NCBI RefSeq assembly: GCF_000374025.1
Contig: NZ_KB893195.1
Span: 62,001 to 126,000, forward strand
Source of the DNA: Spirosoma panaciterrae DSM 21099
GTDB lineage: Bacteria; Bacteroidota; Bacteroidia; Cytophagales; Spirosomataceae
Direction of reading: 5' to 3'
DNA: 64,000 nt
Shown: in pieces, positions 51,780 through 61,803 of the stretch
How positions within the stretch are numbered: position 1 is the first letter of the stretch
How the letters are laid out: every line of letters starts with the position of its first letter
Notes under the pieces: generated by a model
Told to the model about the DNA's origin: nothing
Seen by the model: only the letters and a program-made list of their open reading frames with translations
Databases searched by the model: none
Made by a program: the position numbers and the translations under genes

Positions 51780-52391
51780 TTAATCGCGCAGCATAATAGA
51801 GGCCAGAACATTTTTTTCAGGAGGGTACATAGTCAGTCTGGGCGAAACTACCGGGCGAACAGTATGGGATTCTGGTTCCGTCATTTCCGTTTGTGCTATG
51901 CCCGACCACTCCCGACGGAGAAGTGACCATCGACGCCGAGAAATTGGCAATGCCGTGCCGTTTGCCAGATGCAGGGTGGCACAGGAATTACCAAGCTCAA
52001 TCCGCTCCATAAACCGTTGGCTAACTACATAATGGCGATGCGTGCGCGTAAACCAGGCCGAGGGCAGTTTAGCTTCTATGCGTTTAAGCGTATACGGAAC
52101 CAGTACGGGTGGACCGCTGGCCCAGTGGAGCCATGTATAATTGGCTTCACCCTGCAAATACATTAAGTCGGCCACAGCACGCCATTTGGCTCCGCTATCG
52201 CTTGAGTATACCCGTAAGGGAGGCCAGGAATGTAACTCAGCGGGATTACTGGCTGGTTGATGAATGTAAACAATCATTCGATAGGCAAACCGGTTGAGTA
52301 AGTTAATTCGGTTTTCAACAGATAGGGTCCGAACCCCTGGTAAATTCCAAGCGTATGGCCGAACAACCCTTTTAGCTTGTCCATTGCCCAT
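51780..52391 (-). CDS. LytTR-domain regulator without receiver domain
   Basis: A 203-residue protein with a LytTR DNA-binding domain at residues about 70-170: ADLMYLQGEANYTWLHWASG near 75-94, YTLKRIEAKLPSAWFTRTHRHYVV near 100-123, LANGTALPISRRRWSLLR near 141-158. The first 65 residues and the last 35 show no known domain. The start is the longest one; Met38 is an alternative. It is the second LytTR protein without receiver domain within 1.5 kb; the two share the YxxxxGNYT/ANYT and LKR.E..LP motifs but are otherwise different. Confidence 0.8.
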   Translation of the reverse strand: MGNGQAKRVVRPYAWNLPGVRTLSVENRINLLNRFAYRMIVYIHQPASNPAELHSWPPLRVYSSDSGAKWRAVADLMYLQGEANYTWLHWASGPPVLVPYTLKRIEAKLPSAWFTRTHRHYVVSQRFMERIELGNSCATLHLANGTALPISRRRWSLLRREWSGIAQTEMTEPESHTVRPVVSPRLTMYPPEKNVLASIMLRD

Positions 52392-52804
52392 CGCATTACT
52401 TAGTGGATTTTACCTATCAATCACCGTTACAAGAATTACGCCAAACCCCAGTGTGGGAATCAGATTTTATGGCAACCGTTTTCCTTTTGATATTGAATGT
52501 ACTTGTGATCAGTATTTTGTACGGTTAAACCGCTTCAATACCAAAACTGCTTACCCTATCCGATCAATTGTTCAATAGCCTGCCTATTCAGGCAGAGGCA
52601 CTTTGCAATTACTAAGCCAAACTTTGCAACTACCTGCAGCCCATATGTATATTTCTGTAACTATTGCAGGAAGAGCCGCTTGTAGATTTAACAAAAAAAT
52701 AACATTCTTTCGGCAAAAAGCTATTGTTTTTGTAACCAATTTTCGACTTTTATCCTAAAAAACATTCTCATTCAAAGCTATCCCATCCGTTAAACCAATC
52801 AACT
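52392..52804. other. Gap before the large secreted protein
   Basis: A 413-bp AT-rich upstream region with no gene. A small hairpin GCCTG/CAGGC is near 52579-52594. T-rich segments near 52720-52760 may hold the promoter of the gene at 52805, but I find no clean TAnnTTTG box. Confidence 0.35.
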
Positions 52805-55800
52805 ATGAAAAACCGTGTACCGATTAGCAACGTACTGTTCATCACCTTATGCCTGGCCCAGCTTCTGCTGGCTAGCTACCCTGCTATGGCCCAGTATACC
52901 CCCGGCAACGTGGTAGTGCTACAGGCTGGCAACGGAAGTGGTGCTCTTGTCAATACGGGCAATCCGATCGTTCTTCGGGAGTTTTCGCCCTCAGGAGTGG
53001 CGAGTACAACCGTGACCATTCCATCATCTGGAGGAAATCCTTTAGTGATCAGTGGCAGCGCGGGTTCAGAAGGTCTGCTCACTCGTTCGGGCAATGGAAG
53101 TTCGCTGGTTTTTGGAGGGTATGCTCAAAGCCTGCCCAATACAGCCCAGCTAGCCAATGCCTCATCGACTACCCTCAATCGTGGCATTGGTCTGGTCAGT
53201 GCTGCAGGTACGTTCAGTCGCGCGGCAACCAGCAATACATTCCACTCTGGCAATAACATCCGGGGAGCAGCATCCGACGGATTGTCGAATTACTGGTCGG
53301 CCGGTGGAAATGATGGCACGGATTATTTTGGCACAGGTACAGCCGTCACGGTCCAAAATACGAAAGCCAATACGCGTTCGGTAGCCGTATTTAATGGTAA
53401 TCTTTATTTCTCGACTCAATCCGGTGCGGGTGCTTCCACCGCCTTAGGTATTTATCAGGTAGGCACTGGTTTACCTACCACATCCGGGCAGTCTATAACC
53501 AATATCATCAATACTGGAGCCAGCTCGCAGGCAGCCGGTTTTTTCTTTAACTCTACCAGAACGATCTGCTACATTGCCGACGGCCGGGCCGTTAGCAGCG
53601 GAGGGGGTATTCAGAAATGGACATTTGATGGCAGTACCTGGTCGCTGGCATATACATTTGGTACGGGGGCCGCTTCAACCGTGGGTGCCTTTGGCCTAAC
53701 CGTCGATTTCTCAGGCAGTAATCCAATCATCTTTGCCACTACGACCGAAGCTACTGAAAATCGGTTAATTACCGTTACTGATAATGGCGCGGGCTCTACA
53801 GTGACAGCGATTGCCACCGCTCCGGTTAATACGAGCTTTCGGGGAGTTGCGCTGGCTCCGGTCACTCCCCAGCCCGACCTGACTATCGCCCTCACAGCAC
53901 CCACTGCGGCTACCCTGAATCAGCCTTTCAACTATTCGCTCGTTGTCAGAAACCAGGGAAGTGCGGATGCCTCGGGCATTACGGTTCAGTTTGGCTTGCC
54001 TACATCGACCAGCGCCACCTATAACGCATCAGTTGGTGCCAGCGGATTTACAGCGAATCAGTCGGCAGGTATTGTCACCTTTTCGGGTGGCTCGCTGGCA
54101 GCCGGAAGCAGTACAACACTTACCGTAAATATTACGCCAACCGTGAGTGGTAACCTGATGAGTGGCACCGCGCTCGTTGACCCCTCCAACAGTATTACCG
54201 AAAGCAACGAAACCAACAACTCGGCCGATGCCATCGTAACACTCATTGGCTCAGGCAATCAACCCCCTACCCTTCCAACCTTTACGAACCAAAGCGGCAT
54301 AACAGCGGTTCCTTTTAGTTTTACAGTACCGGCATTTACTGACCCGGAAAACCAAGCGCTAACGTACGTTATTACGGGCCTACCGGCCGGGCTCTCGGCC
54401 GATAACACTAGCCGGGTGATCAGCGGTACGCCCACCGCCACAGGTGTTTCGACGGTTACGGTTGTCGCCACCGACCCCGCTTCCCTCTCCGCGTCAGGCA
54501 ACTTCACGATCACGATCAATGCCAATCAGCCCCCGGTAGCCCCGACTATTGCCGATCAGATCGCTACTGTCAATACGCCGTTCAGCTTTACGGTACCCGC
54601 TTTTACTGACCTGGAAAACCAATCGATCACCTATACGATAACCGGGTTAAACAATGGGTTATCAGCCGATAACACAACCCGCATCATCAACGGAACCCCT
54701 ACAGCTACAGGCGTACAATCGGTGACGGTTGTCGCCACCGACCCCGCCAGCAATACGAGTAGTGCAACCTTTTCGGTTTCCGTCAATGCAGCTCCCTCTG
54801 GACAAATCCGAATTACTGAATTTGCCTATAACGGTTCAGGAACGGCCAATGAATTTATTGAATTAACAAACGTCGGCAACGCCCCAATTGACCTGACAGG
54901 CTGGAGTTTCGACGACAATACCCGTGTGGCTGGCTCGTTTTCCATTGGCGCTTTTGGCATCGTACAACCCGGCGAATCGGTTGTTATTGCCGAAGCGCCT
55001 GCTGCCACCTTCCGAACAGCCTGGTATTTGCCCACTACCGTAAAAGTGGTCGGCAGCAATAATCAAAACCTGGGCAATGGCGATGAAATCAATATTTATG
55101 ATGCGTCGAACACATTGGTCGATCGGCTCACTTATCCAAGCAGCAGTGCGGGAGGCAGCACCGTATTTACCAATGGGGTCAGTGCCTGGACAGCACAGGC
55201 CAATCTCGGCACGAATAGCATTGCGGGCTGGGTGCTATCGACTGTCAATGATGCGCAGAACTCCTACACATCTGCCGATGGCAATATAGGTAGCCCAGGC
55301 GGGTATTTCACACCCCTCAATCGTGTATTGGTGCGTATATCGGGGCCTACAACCGCCGTTACCGAAGGTGGTGCCACCGACACGTATACGGTATCGCTGG
55401 CCAGCCAGCCAACCGCCAATGTGGTTGTGACGATTACGTCGGGCTCTCAACTGACTACTGATGTGCCAACGCTAACCTTTACTCCTGCCAATTATAGTCA
55501 GGCTCAGACCGTGACCGTTTCGGCCGTAGACGATAACCTGGTGGAAGGGGTTCATTCGGCAACCATTACGCATAGCGCTACCAGCACCGACCCCGCTTAT
55601 AATGGTATTGCGATCAATCCGGTTTCGGTTACCATCACGGATAACGATGTAGCCGTTGGCACTCCCCCTACCATCAGCCTAGCCGGCACGACGACTAGCT
55701 ACCTCAATGGGTCAGTCATCAGTGGCGTCATCAACGATCCTACCGATCCGGCTCGTACACTGGGGATTGATTTCACGCTGGCCGATACCGACACACCCGT

Positions 55801-57508
55801 TGGTAGTCTGACGCTAACTGCCACTAGCAGCAATGCCAGTGTTGTACCCAACACCAATCTGGCTATAACCGGAAGTGGAGCCAGCCGAAATCTAAAAATT
55901 ACGCCTACCGGAGTTGGCTATACGACTCTCCTTGCCACCGTATCGGACGGCAGCAACATCACTTCCTACACCCTCAGTTATGCAGCCTCAGCGGCTTCAA
56001 CGACTACCAGCCGATTTCATACGGGTGCCAGCGACGCATCCACAGCTCAGGCCTTAGACGCAGACTATATGCTGGTCGGTGACGACGATAATCAGGTACT
56101 TCGCCTGTATAACCGGGCCAATTCAGGTTTACCGATCAACGGGTTCGATTATACATCCTCGCTGGGGCTGACGGACATTTCGGGGGGCATACCTCGTCAG
56201 GTGAACATTGAAGCCTCCGTTCGCATAGGCAATCGCATTTATTGGCTGGGGTCACACACCAACGCATCGAGTGGAGCTGCCAGACCCAATCGCAATCGGC
56301 TGTTCGCTACCGACCTAACGGGCAGCGGAGCCAGTACAACCCTGAGTTATGTGGGTCGCTACGATGGTCTCAAAACAGACCTGGTCAATTGGGATGTAAA
56401 CAACCAGCATGGGTTAGGGGCCAATTATTTTGGTCTACAAGCCAGTTCGGCCGATGGGGTTGACCCCGAAGCCGCTGGTGGCGCTGGGTTCGGGATTGAA
56501 GGGCTTACCGTTGCGCCCGATGGTACAACGGGCTATCTGGCCTTCAGAGCCCCCATCTCTCCGGCATCGAATCGAACCAAAGCCCTGATTGTTCCCGTCA
56601 CCAACTTTGCATCGCTGGTTTCAGCCAACCCAGCATCGGGTCCGGCTACCTTCGGGGCACCGATCTTACTTGACCTTGGCGGACGCGGTATTCGGGAAAT
56701 CAAAGGGAATGGCAATGGGCAGTATCTGATCGTGGCAGGCCCATCGGGCAGTGCCGGGTCTGATCCCAATGCCTTCAAACTCTTTACCTGGACAGGGAAT
56801 CCAGCCGATCCGGCTCGGCAGCGATCGGCCGATCTGAGCGGTCTGAGTGGTGTTAGCGGGGGCAGCAGCATCGAATCGATTGTCGACCTGCCAGCTACAC
56901 TCGATGCCACCAGTTCCATTCAGTTTCTGATGGATAATGGAAGCCAGGTATTCTACAACGATGGAACAGGTGCCAAAGACCTTTCGCAAAACAATTTCAA
57001 AAAATTCCGCAGCGATTTCGCCACCTTAGGCACTATCCAGACGCCCGACCTCAGTCTAAACCTGGTGCTGCCTCAGGGAAACTTTGGTTCCAGCAGCCCG
57101 GACAATGCGCGCGATTTTGTCGTGAACCTATTTGAAACGGCTGGCTTGCCAACCACTAGTGGTAGCGTTGTCATTACGATTACGGTTCCCGTTGGCTATT
57201 CGATTTCGTTCAATTCGGCACTGACCAGCATCAATTTAATCGAGGGGAACAATAACCCCGTTGCTGTTGAAAATGCCAGATGGCATATTACCGACTCCAA
57301 AGACACTCAGCAACTTACGCTGACGATGAATACCGGACAGAGTATTGCCGCCAATGCCACGGCGGTACTGGGTTTTACCGCTACCCGCACAACCGCCAAC
57401 TTAGGCAGTGTGTCCAACATCACCGTAAACGTGAAAAATGATGCCACACAAACCTATGACGGTAACCCAGCCAACAATATTTACGCCCGAATCATCAATG
57501 CCTTATAA
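52805..57508 (+). CDS. Secreted multidomain protein (CARDB, Ig-like, lamin-tail, DUF3616-like)
   Basis: A 1567-residue exported protein with a signal peptide (VLFITLCLAQLLLASYPAMA, cleavage near residue 29). Order of modules: a unique N-terminal domain (to about 350); a CARDB-like unit (PDLTIALTAPTAATLNQPF, NPSNSITESNETNNSAD type) at 357-475; two Ig/cadherin-like repeats at 480-575 and 577-660; a lamin-tail domain (RITEFAYNGSGTANEFIEL, DLTGWSFDD) at 665-800; a Calx-beta-like unit near 840-945; a DUF3616-like domain with IEASVRIGNRIYWLGSH near 1135. I see no T9SS C-terminal sorting domain. It is probably a surface or extracellular protein. Its stop overlaps the end of the convergent kinase gene by 6 bp. 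Confidence 0.8.
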   Translation: MKNRVPISNVLFITLCLAQLLLASYPAMAQYTPGNVVVLQAGNGSGALVNTGNPIVLREFSPSGVASTTVTIPSSGGNPLVISGSAGSEGLLTRSGNGSSLVFGGYAQSLPNTAQLANASSTTLNRGIGLVSAAGTFSRAATSNTFHSGNNIRGAASDGLSNYWSAGGNDGTDYFGTGTAVTVQNTKANTRSVAVFNGNLYFSTQSGAGASTALGIYQVGTGLPTTSGQSITNIINTGASSQAAGFFFNSTRTICYIADGRAVSSGGGIQKWTFDGSTWSLAYTFGTGAASTVGAFGLTVDFSGSNPIIFATTTEATENRLITVTDNGAGSTVTAIATAPVNTSFRGVALAPVTPQPDLTIALTAPTAATLNQPFNYSLVVRNQGSADASGITVQFGLPTSTSATYNASVGASGFTANQSAGIVTFSGGSLAAGSSTTLTVNITPTVSGNLMSGTALVDPSNSITESNETNNSADAIVTLIGSGNQPPTLPTFTNQSGITAVPFSFTVPAFTDPENQALTYVITGLPAGLSADNTSRVISGTPTATGVSTVTVVATDPASLSASGNFTITINANQPPVAPTIADQIATVNTPFSFTVPAFTDLENQSITYTITGLNNGLSADNTTRIINGTPTATGVQSVTVVATDPASNTSSATFSVSVNAAPSGQIRITEFAYNGSGTANEFIELTNVGNAPIDLTGWSFDDNTRVAGSFSIGAFGIVQPGESVVIAEAPAATFRTAWYLPTTVKVVGSNNQNLGNGDEINIYDASNTLVDRLTYPSSSAGGSTVFTNGVSAWTAQANLGTNSIAGWVLSTVNDAQNSYTSADGNIGSPGGYFTPLNRVLVRISGPTTAVTEGGATDTYTVSLASQPTANVVVTITSGSQLTTDVPTLTFTPANYSQAQTVTVSAVDDNLVEGVHSATITHSATSTDPAYNGIAINPVSVTITDNDVAVGTPPTISLAGTTTSYLNGSVISGVINDPTDPARTLGIDFTLADTDTPVGSLTLTATSSNASVVPNTNLAITGSGASRNLKITPTGVGYTTLLATVSDGSNITSYTLSYAASAASTTTSRFHTGASDASTAQALDADYMLVGDDDNQVLRLYNRANSGLPINGFDYTSSLGLTDISGGIPRQVNIEASVRIGNRIYWLGSHTNASSGAARPNRNRLFATDLTGSGASTTLSYVGRYDGLKTDLVNWDVNNQHGLGANYFGLQASSADGVDPEAAGGAGFGIEGLTVAPDGTTGYLAFRAPISPASNRTKALIVPVTNFASLVSANPASGPATFGAPILLDLGGRGIREIKGNGNGQYLIVAGPSGSAGSDPNAFKLFTWTGNPADPARQRSADLSGLSGVSGGSSIESIVDLPATLDATSSIQFLMDNGSQVFYNDGTGAKDLSQNNFKKFRSDFATLGTIQTPDLSLNLVLPQGNFGSSSPDNARDFVVNLFETAGLPTTSGSVVITITVPVGYSISFNSALTSINLIEGNNNPVAVENARWHITDSKDTQQLTLTMNTGQSIAANATAVLGFTATRTTANLGSVSNITVNVKNDATQTYDGNPANNIYARIINAL

Positions 57509-58150
57509 GCCGGATGAAGCGAGCGACGTATTGATGAGGTTAACCACCTCATCGAAATCGGACGAACGAGCTACATAATCCAGTTTATCGACATCAAGTA
57601 CCAGCAAAGGTCCTAACCGATAGCCTGAAGCAAACTCTTCGTAGAGTTGATTCAGGCTATCGAGGTATTCATCGCTGATGGCCTGCTCAAAATCCCGGCC
57701 CCGCTTTCGAATGCGCTGGCGAAGCCGGAGCAAACTGGCTCGCAGGTAGATCATCAGGTCGGGCGGCCGAACCAGACTGGTCATGTTGTCGAACACTTGT
57801 CGATACGTCAGATAATCACGCTGGGTCATATCGCCACGCTGGTACAGGTTACGGGCGAATATGGCCGCATCCTCGTAAATGGTCCGATCCTGAATCATCA
57901 CACCTGGCCGCCCCGAAATGGCTTCTGTAGCCTGCTGAAGGTCCAGAATGCGTTTCATTTGGGCAAAGCGGCTGTTCAGAAAAAAGATTTGCAGATTGAA
58001 CGACCAGCGCGGCATGTCTGCATAAAAATCGGCCAGATACGGATTCCCCTCAACCGCTTCGTAGAGAACTTCCCAGCCAAACTGAGCTGCGAGCATTTCG
58101 GCCAGTGTGGTTTTTCCGGCGCCGATATTTCCAGTAATCGCGATGTGCAT
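57503..58150 (-). CDS. Deoxynucleoside kinase
   Basis: A 215-residue deoxynucleoside kinase that phosphorylates deoxynucleosides in the salvage pathway. Motifs: the P-loop GNIGAGKTTLAE near residues 7-18, MIQDRTIYEDAAIFA near 88-102, in which Asp-Arg matches the DRS-type substrate motif, and the Arg-rich lid RLRQRIRKRGRDFE near 137-150. ATG 58150 (MHIAITGNIGAGK) is chosen, as the longer frame to 58213 adds 21 residues that precede the P-loop without family match. Nucleoside preference cannot be told. Convergent with the preceding gene by overlapping ends. Confidence 0.9.
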   Translation of the reverse strand: MHIAITGNIGAGKTTLAEMLAAQFGWEVLYEAVEGNPYLADFYADMPRWSFNLQIFFLNSRFAQMKRILDLQQATEAISGRPGVMIQDRTIYEDAAIFARNLYQRGDMTQRDYLTYRQVFDNMTSLVRPPDLMIYLRASLLRLRQRIRKRGRDFEQAISDEYLDSLNQLYEEFASGYRLGPLLVLDVDKLDYVARSSDFDEVVNLINTSLASSGL

Positions 58151-58267
58151 AAGCAAGCGGATAAGGGAGTAGCCAATAAAGGCGAAAGGAAGATCACCAC
58201 TGCATGCTTTCACCCCTTTCTCCTTCCACCTTTATTCCTTCTATAACGAACTTTCGTGTTTTGAGTT

Positions 58268-58275
58268 TAATTTTG
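58268..58275 (+). promoter_or_regulatory. Promoter -7 box before trhO
   Basis: TAATTTTG matches TAnnTTTG exactly; about 100 bp before the trhO start. No clear -33 box was found. Confidence 0.4.
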
Positions 58276-58374
58276 TATCTGAAAAGAGCTATAATCAGGA
58301 GCCTGATTTGCCGTTGCGAATCCGATCCTTCACTGGTGCGCCAGCCTGGTCATTCACTCTTTCACTTTTTGCCT

Positions 58375-59346
58375 ATGAAACCGTATCAAGTGCTTTTGTA
58401 TTACATCTATTCGCCCATTGCGAACCCGGAGCAATATCGGGAGGAGCACCATATGCTGTGCCTCAATCTCAACTTGCTGGGCAGGATCATCGTTGCGCCT
58501 GAAGGACTTAACGGAACGGTGTCGGGCCTTACCGCCGATTGCGAAGCGTATATGGATACACTTCGCAACGACCCTCGTTTTGCCGGTATAGAATTCAAAG
58601 TCGATGAATCGGATGGCCACACGTTTCAAAAATTACACGTGCGGGTGAAACCCGAAATCGTTCACTCCGACCTTCCCGTCGATCCACTTCGGCAAACGGG
58701 CGTTTACGTTGAGCCCGATGAGTTTCTGAATTTGAAAAATGACCCCGATGTGGTGCTGGTCGATATGCGGTCCAATTATGAACACTCGGTAGGCAAGTTC
58801 AAAGGAGCCATCACGTTCGACATGGAAAATCTGCGTGAACTTCCTGAGCACATCGCTGAAATCGAACATTTGAAAGGCTCCGGCAAAAAGATTGTCACCT
58901 ACTGTACGGGGGGGATCAAATGCGAAAAAGCATCGGCCTACCTGCTGGCCCAGGGCTTCGAAAATGTGTATCAACTCCATGGGGGTATTATCAAATACGG
59001 AATGGAAGCGGGTGGCGAAGATTTTGACGGCGAATGTTATGTGTTCGACAACCGGGTTACGGTCCCCGTCAACCATGTCAATCCGGCTGTTATATCGACC
59101 TGTCAGCGGTGTGGCACGCCTACCAGCCGCATGGTCAACTGCGCCAGTCCTGCCTGCAACAATCATTTTACGATGTGCGAAGCCTGCGGCATTGAACACC
59201 AGGGTACCTGTACCGATGCGTGCAAAAACGATCCGCAACTCCGTGAATACGACGGTACGGGGTATTATGGCAAAGCAACCGAAAGCTACTCCCCATTGCA
59301 GGGTTTCAAAAGCCGCAAAGGGCAAACGTTAGCCGTGAATTTGTGA
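58375..59346 (+). CDS. trhO: tRNA uridine(34) hydroxylase / rhodanese-like protein
   Basis: A 323-residue protein of the YceA/TrhO family, which in other bacteria makes 5-hydroxyuridine at the wobble base of tRNAs. N-terminal domain (residues 1-95, with NLLGRIIVAPEGLNGTVSG near 30-48), a rhodanese domain with the active-site loop TYCTGGIKCEKASAY near 178-192 (Cys in YCTGG), and a C-terminal Cys-rich part (CQRCGTPT, CASPACNN, CEACGIEHQGTC) that probably binds metal. ATG 58375 gives the family start MKPYQVLLYY; the frame runs open from 58204 but that part is unlike the family. Confidence 0.92.
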   Translation: MKPYQVLLYYIYSPIANPEQYREEHHMLCLNLNLLGRIIVAPEGLNGTVSGLTADCEAYMDTLRNDPRFAGIEFKVDESDGHTFQKLHVRVKPEIVHSDLPVDPLRQTGVYVEPDEFLNLKNDPDVVLVDMRSNYEHSVGKFKGAITFDMENLRELPEHIAEIEHLKGSGKKIVTYCTGGIKCEKASAYLLAQGFENVYQLHGGIIKYGMEAGGEDFDGECYVFDNRVTVPVNHVNPAVISTCQRCGTPTSRMVNCASPACNNHFTMCEACGIEHQGTCTDACKNDPQLREYDGTGYYGKATESYSPLQGFKSRKGQTLAVNL

Positions 59347-59361
59347 TTCGATTCGCGAAGT

Positions 59362-59408
59362 AAGCGGTTGATTGGCGTAGGAAATCCGGTCCCGTCAATC
59401 AACCGCTT
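59362..59408. terminator. Bidirectional hairpin between trhO and thrC
   Basis: AAGCGGTTGATTG (59362-59374) and CAATCAACCGCTT (59396-59408) form a perfect 13-bp stem in the convergent gap; it is 15 bp behind trhO and ends 5 bp before thrC. Confidence 0.6.
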
Positions 59409-59413
59409 TGCAT

Positions 59414-60613
59414 TCAATCGGTCAACCTCCCTTTCAGATTATCCAGATAGCTTTGTCCTGAGCCCGTATTCAGAAGTAGTACCCGCTCGTGAGGCTGAAT
59501 CCAGCCTTGCTGGAGAAGTTTCTTTGTGGCAGCCCATACGGCGCCCCCTTCCGGCGCGACAAAAAGCCCTTCGTATCGACTGAGTTCGCGTACGCCCTCT
59601 AGCATTTCATCGTCCGAAACGGCAATCGCTGTGCCACCCGACTCCAGCAATGTACGCAGAATAAGCGGCTCACCAATAGGCCGGGGAACAGCCAGCCCAT
59701 TAGCCAGCGTCGGCTGACCAACGTATTGTTTGCTGTTGAGTTGTTTGCCCTGCCAGGTCGTCACGATGGGGCAGCACTGTTCAGCCTGCACCGCTACCAT
59801 ACGAGGAAGGGTCACTTTGCTGGGCAACCAGCCCAGCGATTCCATTTCGTCAAATGCTTTCCATATCCCGATCAGGCCGGTTCCTCCGCCTGTTGGGTAA
59901 ACAATCACGTCGGGTAGTTGCCAGGCCATCTGTTCCGCAATTTCAAACCCCATGGTCTTCTTGCCTTCCAGCCGATAAGGCTCTTTTAGCGTCGATACAT
60001 CGAAATACGTACCGTTCTGATTCAATTGCTGCACCTTAGTTGCGCAGTCGTTGATCAATCCGTCCACCTCAACCAATTGGGCATTATAAGCCCGGCAGAC
60101 CTCTTTAAACGCATCGGGGGTATGGCGGGGCATCACCACCACGGCTTCCATACCCGCTCGTGCACAGTAGGCCGCCATCGCCACCCCAGCGTTACCCGCC
60201 GTTGGAATGATACAGGCCTGCTCACCGTTTTCTTTGGCTTTTGAGATCGCCATGCTTAATCCCCGTGCTTTGAAAGAACCCGTCGGGTTTAGCCCTTCAT
60301 CCTTCAAAACCAGGTGTTGCAGATTATATTGACCTGCCAGCCGACTTAGTGGTAGTATCGGAGTGAAGCCTTCACCCAGGCTCACCTGATTTTCGGGCTG
60401 AATAACCGGCAGAAGCTCTTCATAGCGCCAGAGCGACTTAGGCCTGGAGGCTAGATCGCCGGGCAATACACTGCCTACATCCAGCACATACTCACACAGC
60501 AAAGGAGCCTGACAACAATGGGAAAGCGTCTGACGGGTAAACGGATCATGTGTTTTGCCACATTGTGAACAATGCAAATTGCCCAGCAAAGATGAAGTAA
60601 CTGCTACGTTCAT
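59414..60613 (-). CDS. thrC: Threonine synthase
   Basis: A 399-residue PLP-dependent enzyme, converting O-phosphohomoserine to threonine. An N-terminal zinc-ribbon-like part (LHCSQCGKTH, HCCQAPLLC, residues about 14-41) precedes the core. PLP features: the lysine in PTGSFKARGLSM near residue 113, IPTAGNAGVAMAAY near 135, the phosphate loop YPTGGGTGLIG near 242-252, and LLLNTGSGQSYLD near 377. Gly and Ser residues fit the ligand sites. The closely related family member cysteate or threonine dehydratase cannot be fully excluded. A LysR gene lies 64 bp upstream, in the same direction. Confidence 0.88.
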   Translation of the reverse strand: MNVAVTSSLLGNLHCSQCGKTHDPFTRQTLSHCCQAPLLCEYVLDVGSVLPGDLASRPKSLWRYEELLPVIQPENQVSLGEGFTPILPLSRLAGQYNLQHLVLKDEGLNPTGSFKARGLSMAISKAKENGEQACIIPTAGNAGVAMAAYCARAGMEAVVVMPRHTPDAFKEVCRAYNAQLVEVDGLINDCATKVQQLNQNGTYFDVSTLKEPYRLEGKKTMGFEIAEQMAWQLPDVIVYPTGGGTGLIGIWKAFDEMESLGWLPSKVTLPRMVAVQAEQCCPIVTTWQGKQLNSKQYVGQPTLANGLAVPRPIGEPLILRTLLESGGTAIAVSDDEMLEGVRELSRYEGLFVAPEGGAVWAATKKLLQQGWIQPHERVLLLNTGSGQSYLDNLKGRLTD

Positions 60614-60677
60614 GGTTGTATTTTTTCCGAAAAATCCCGGTTAACCATCCATGAAGCAAATACCATTTTGAGATGAG

Positions 60678-61583
60678 TTATTCCCGTTTGGAATAATACC
60701 TGAGCGCAAACTGAATAAATCCGCTGACGAGCCGATTATTTTCGGTGCCTTTGCGCTGGATAAAATAGAAAGTCCGTTGAAGCGTCAACTCCTGAATGGG
60801 TACTTCAACCAGTTCCCCTGCTGCCAATTCTTTCAGGATCGCTCGCTTTGGTAAAAACGCCAGACAGGTATCGGCCAGAACAAAGTTCTTTAGAGCTTCG
60901 GTGCCGCCTAACCGAATCAGTACACGCAGTGAGGCTACATTAATACCCTTTTTGCTAAGTGCATCCTCAACGACCGCCAATGTCCCCGAGCCATTCTCAC
61001 GTAAGGCCAATGGAATCGTGGGTAAATCGGTAACCGTAAGCGTTCGATCTCGCAACGGGCTCCGGGCCGAACATACGGCCAGTACATCGTCGGTCATAAA
61101 GGGTGTGTAGGTCAGGGTGTTGATTCGGGTCATGACCTCCACAATACCGACATCGATGTCGTGTGCCAGCAGGGCGTTCTGGATGTTGTTCGAGTTACGG
61201 TTCAGCACATTGATCTGAATCGTTGTATAGCGTTTTAAATAGGCCGACAGCACAGGGGGCAACACGTATAAACTTATGGTGGTGCTGGACCCAACGGCCA
61301 GTTTGGTAGGCGGCAGAAACTGTTCATTGATCTGCTGAAGTTCCTGATGCAGTTCTTCCTGCAACTGCCCGGCTTCCAGGAGTTTGGCATAGAGCGTTTG
61401 CCCAGCCGGGGTCAGGCTGATGCTGGTACCATGCCGTTCAAACAGTCCGGTCTTGTAAAAATATTCCAGTGACTTGATGTGCTTGCTAATGGCCGACTGG
61501 CTCAGAAACAACGTCTGGCTGGCTTTGGTAAAACTCAGCAGCCGAGCCACTTCCATAAAAATTCGGTGCCTTGATGAAAGCAT
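60678..61583 (-). CDS. LysR family transcriptional regulator
   Basis: A 301-residue LysR-type regulator: winged helix-turn-helix at residues 1-60 (FMEVARLLSFTKASQTLFLSQSAISKHIKSLE) and a substrate-binding domain (residues 90-295, with KLAVGSSTTISLYVLPPVL near 93 and LPTIPLALRENGSG near 191). It is 64 bp in front of thrC and points the same way, so it could control its own operon, including thrC; the usual arrangement is divergent, so the target is uncertain. Related types (CysB, CbbR-like) sense small metabolites; the ligand here is unknown. Confidence 0.9.
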   Translation of the reverse strand: MLSSRHRIFMEVARLLSFTKASQTLFLSQSAISKHIKSLEYFYKTGLFERHGTSISLTPAGQTLYAKLLEAGQLQEELHQELQQINEQFLPPTKLAVGSSTTISLYVLPPVLSAYLKRYTTIQINVLNRNSNNIQNALLAHDIDVGIVEVMTRINTLTYTPFMTDDVLAVCSARSPLRDRTLTVTDLPTIPLALRENGSGTLAVVEDALSKKGINVASLRVLIRLGGTEALKNFVLADTCLAFLPKRAILKELAAGELVEVPIQELTLQRTFYFIQRKGTENNRLVSGFIQFALRYYSKRE

Positions 61584-61803
61584 AAATCCGGCGATAATAA
61601 ATCAGGTACTAATTTCGAGTTATTCGCTGAATTCAAGACGATACATGATTATTTAACGCAGCATTCACTGGTTTTTGAGCCCGAAGGTTGGGCCGATTTC
61701 CGTAGTATTGCATTTCAATAGTCGATAGTCGTCGGTCTATAGTCCTTAGCCGATAAGGCTTGATGGCGCATAAACCGGGTATACCTATCGACTTTTGACG
61801 TGT

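Noticed and set aside
58204-58374. Longer start for trhO
   Set aside because: The added 57 residues do not match the family, and a promoter-like box at 58268 lies within them.
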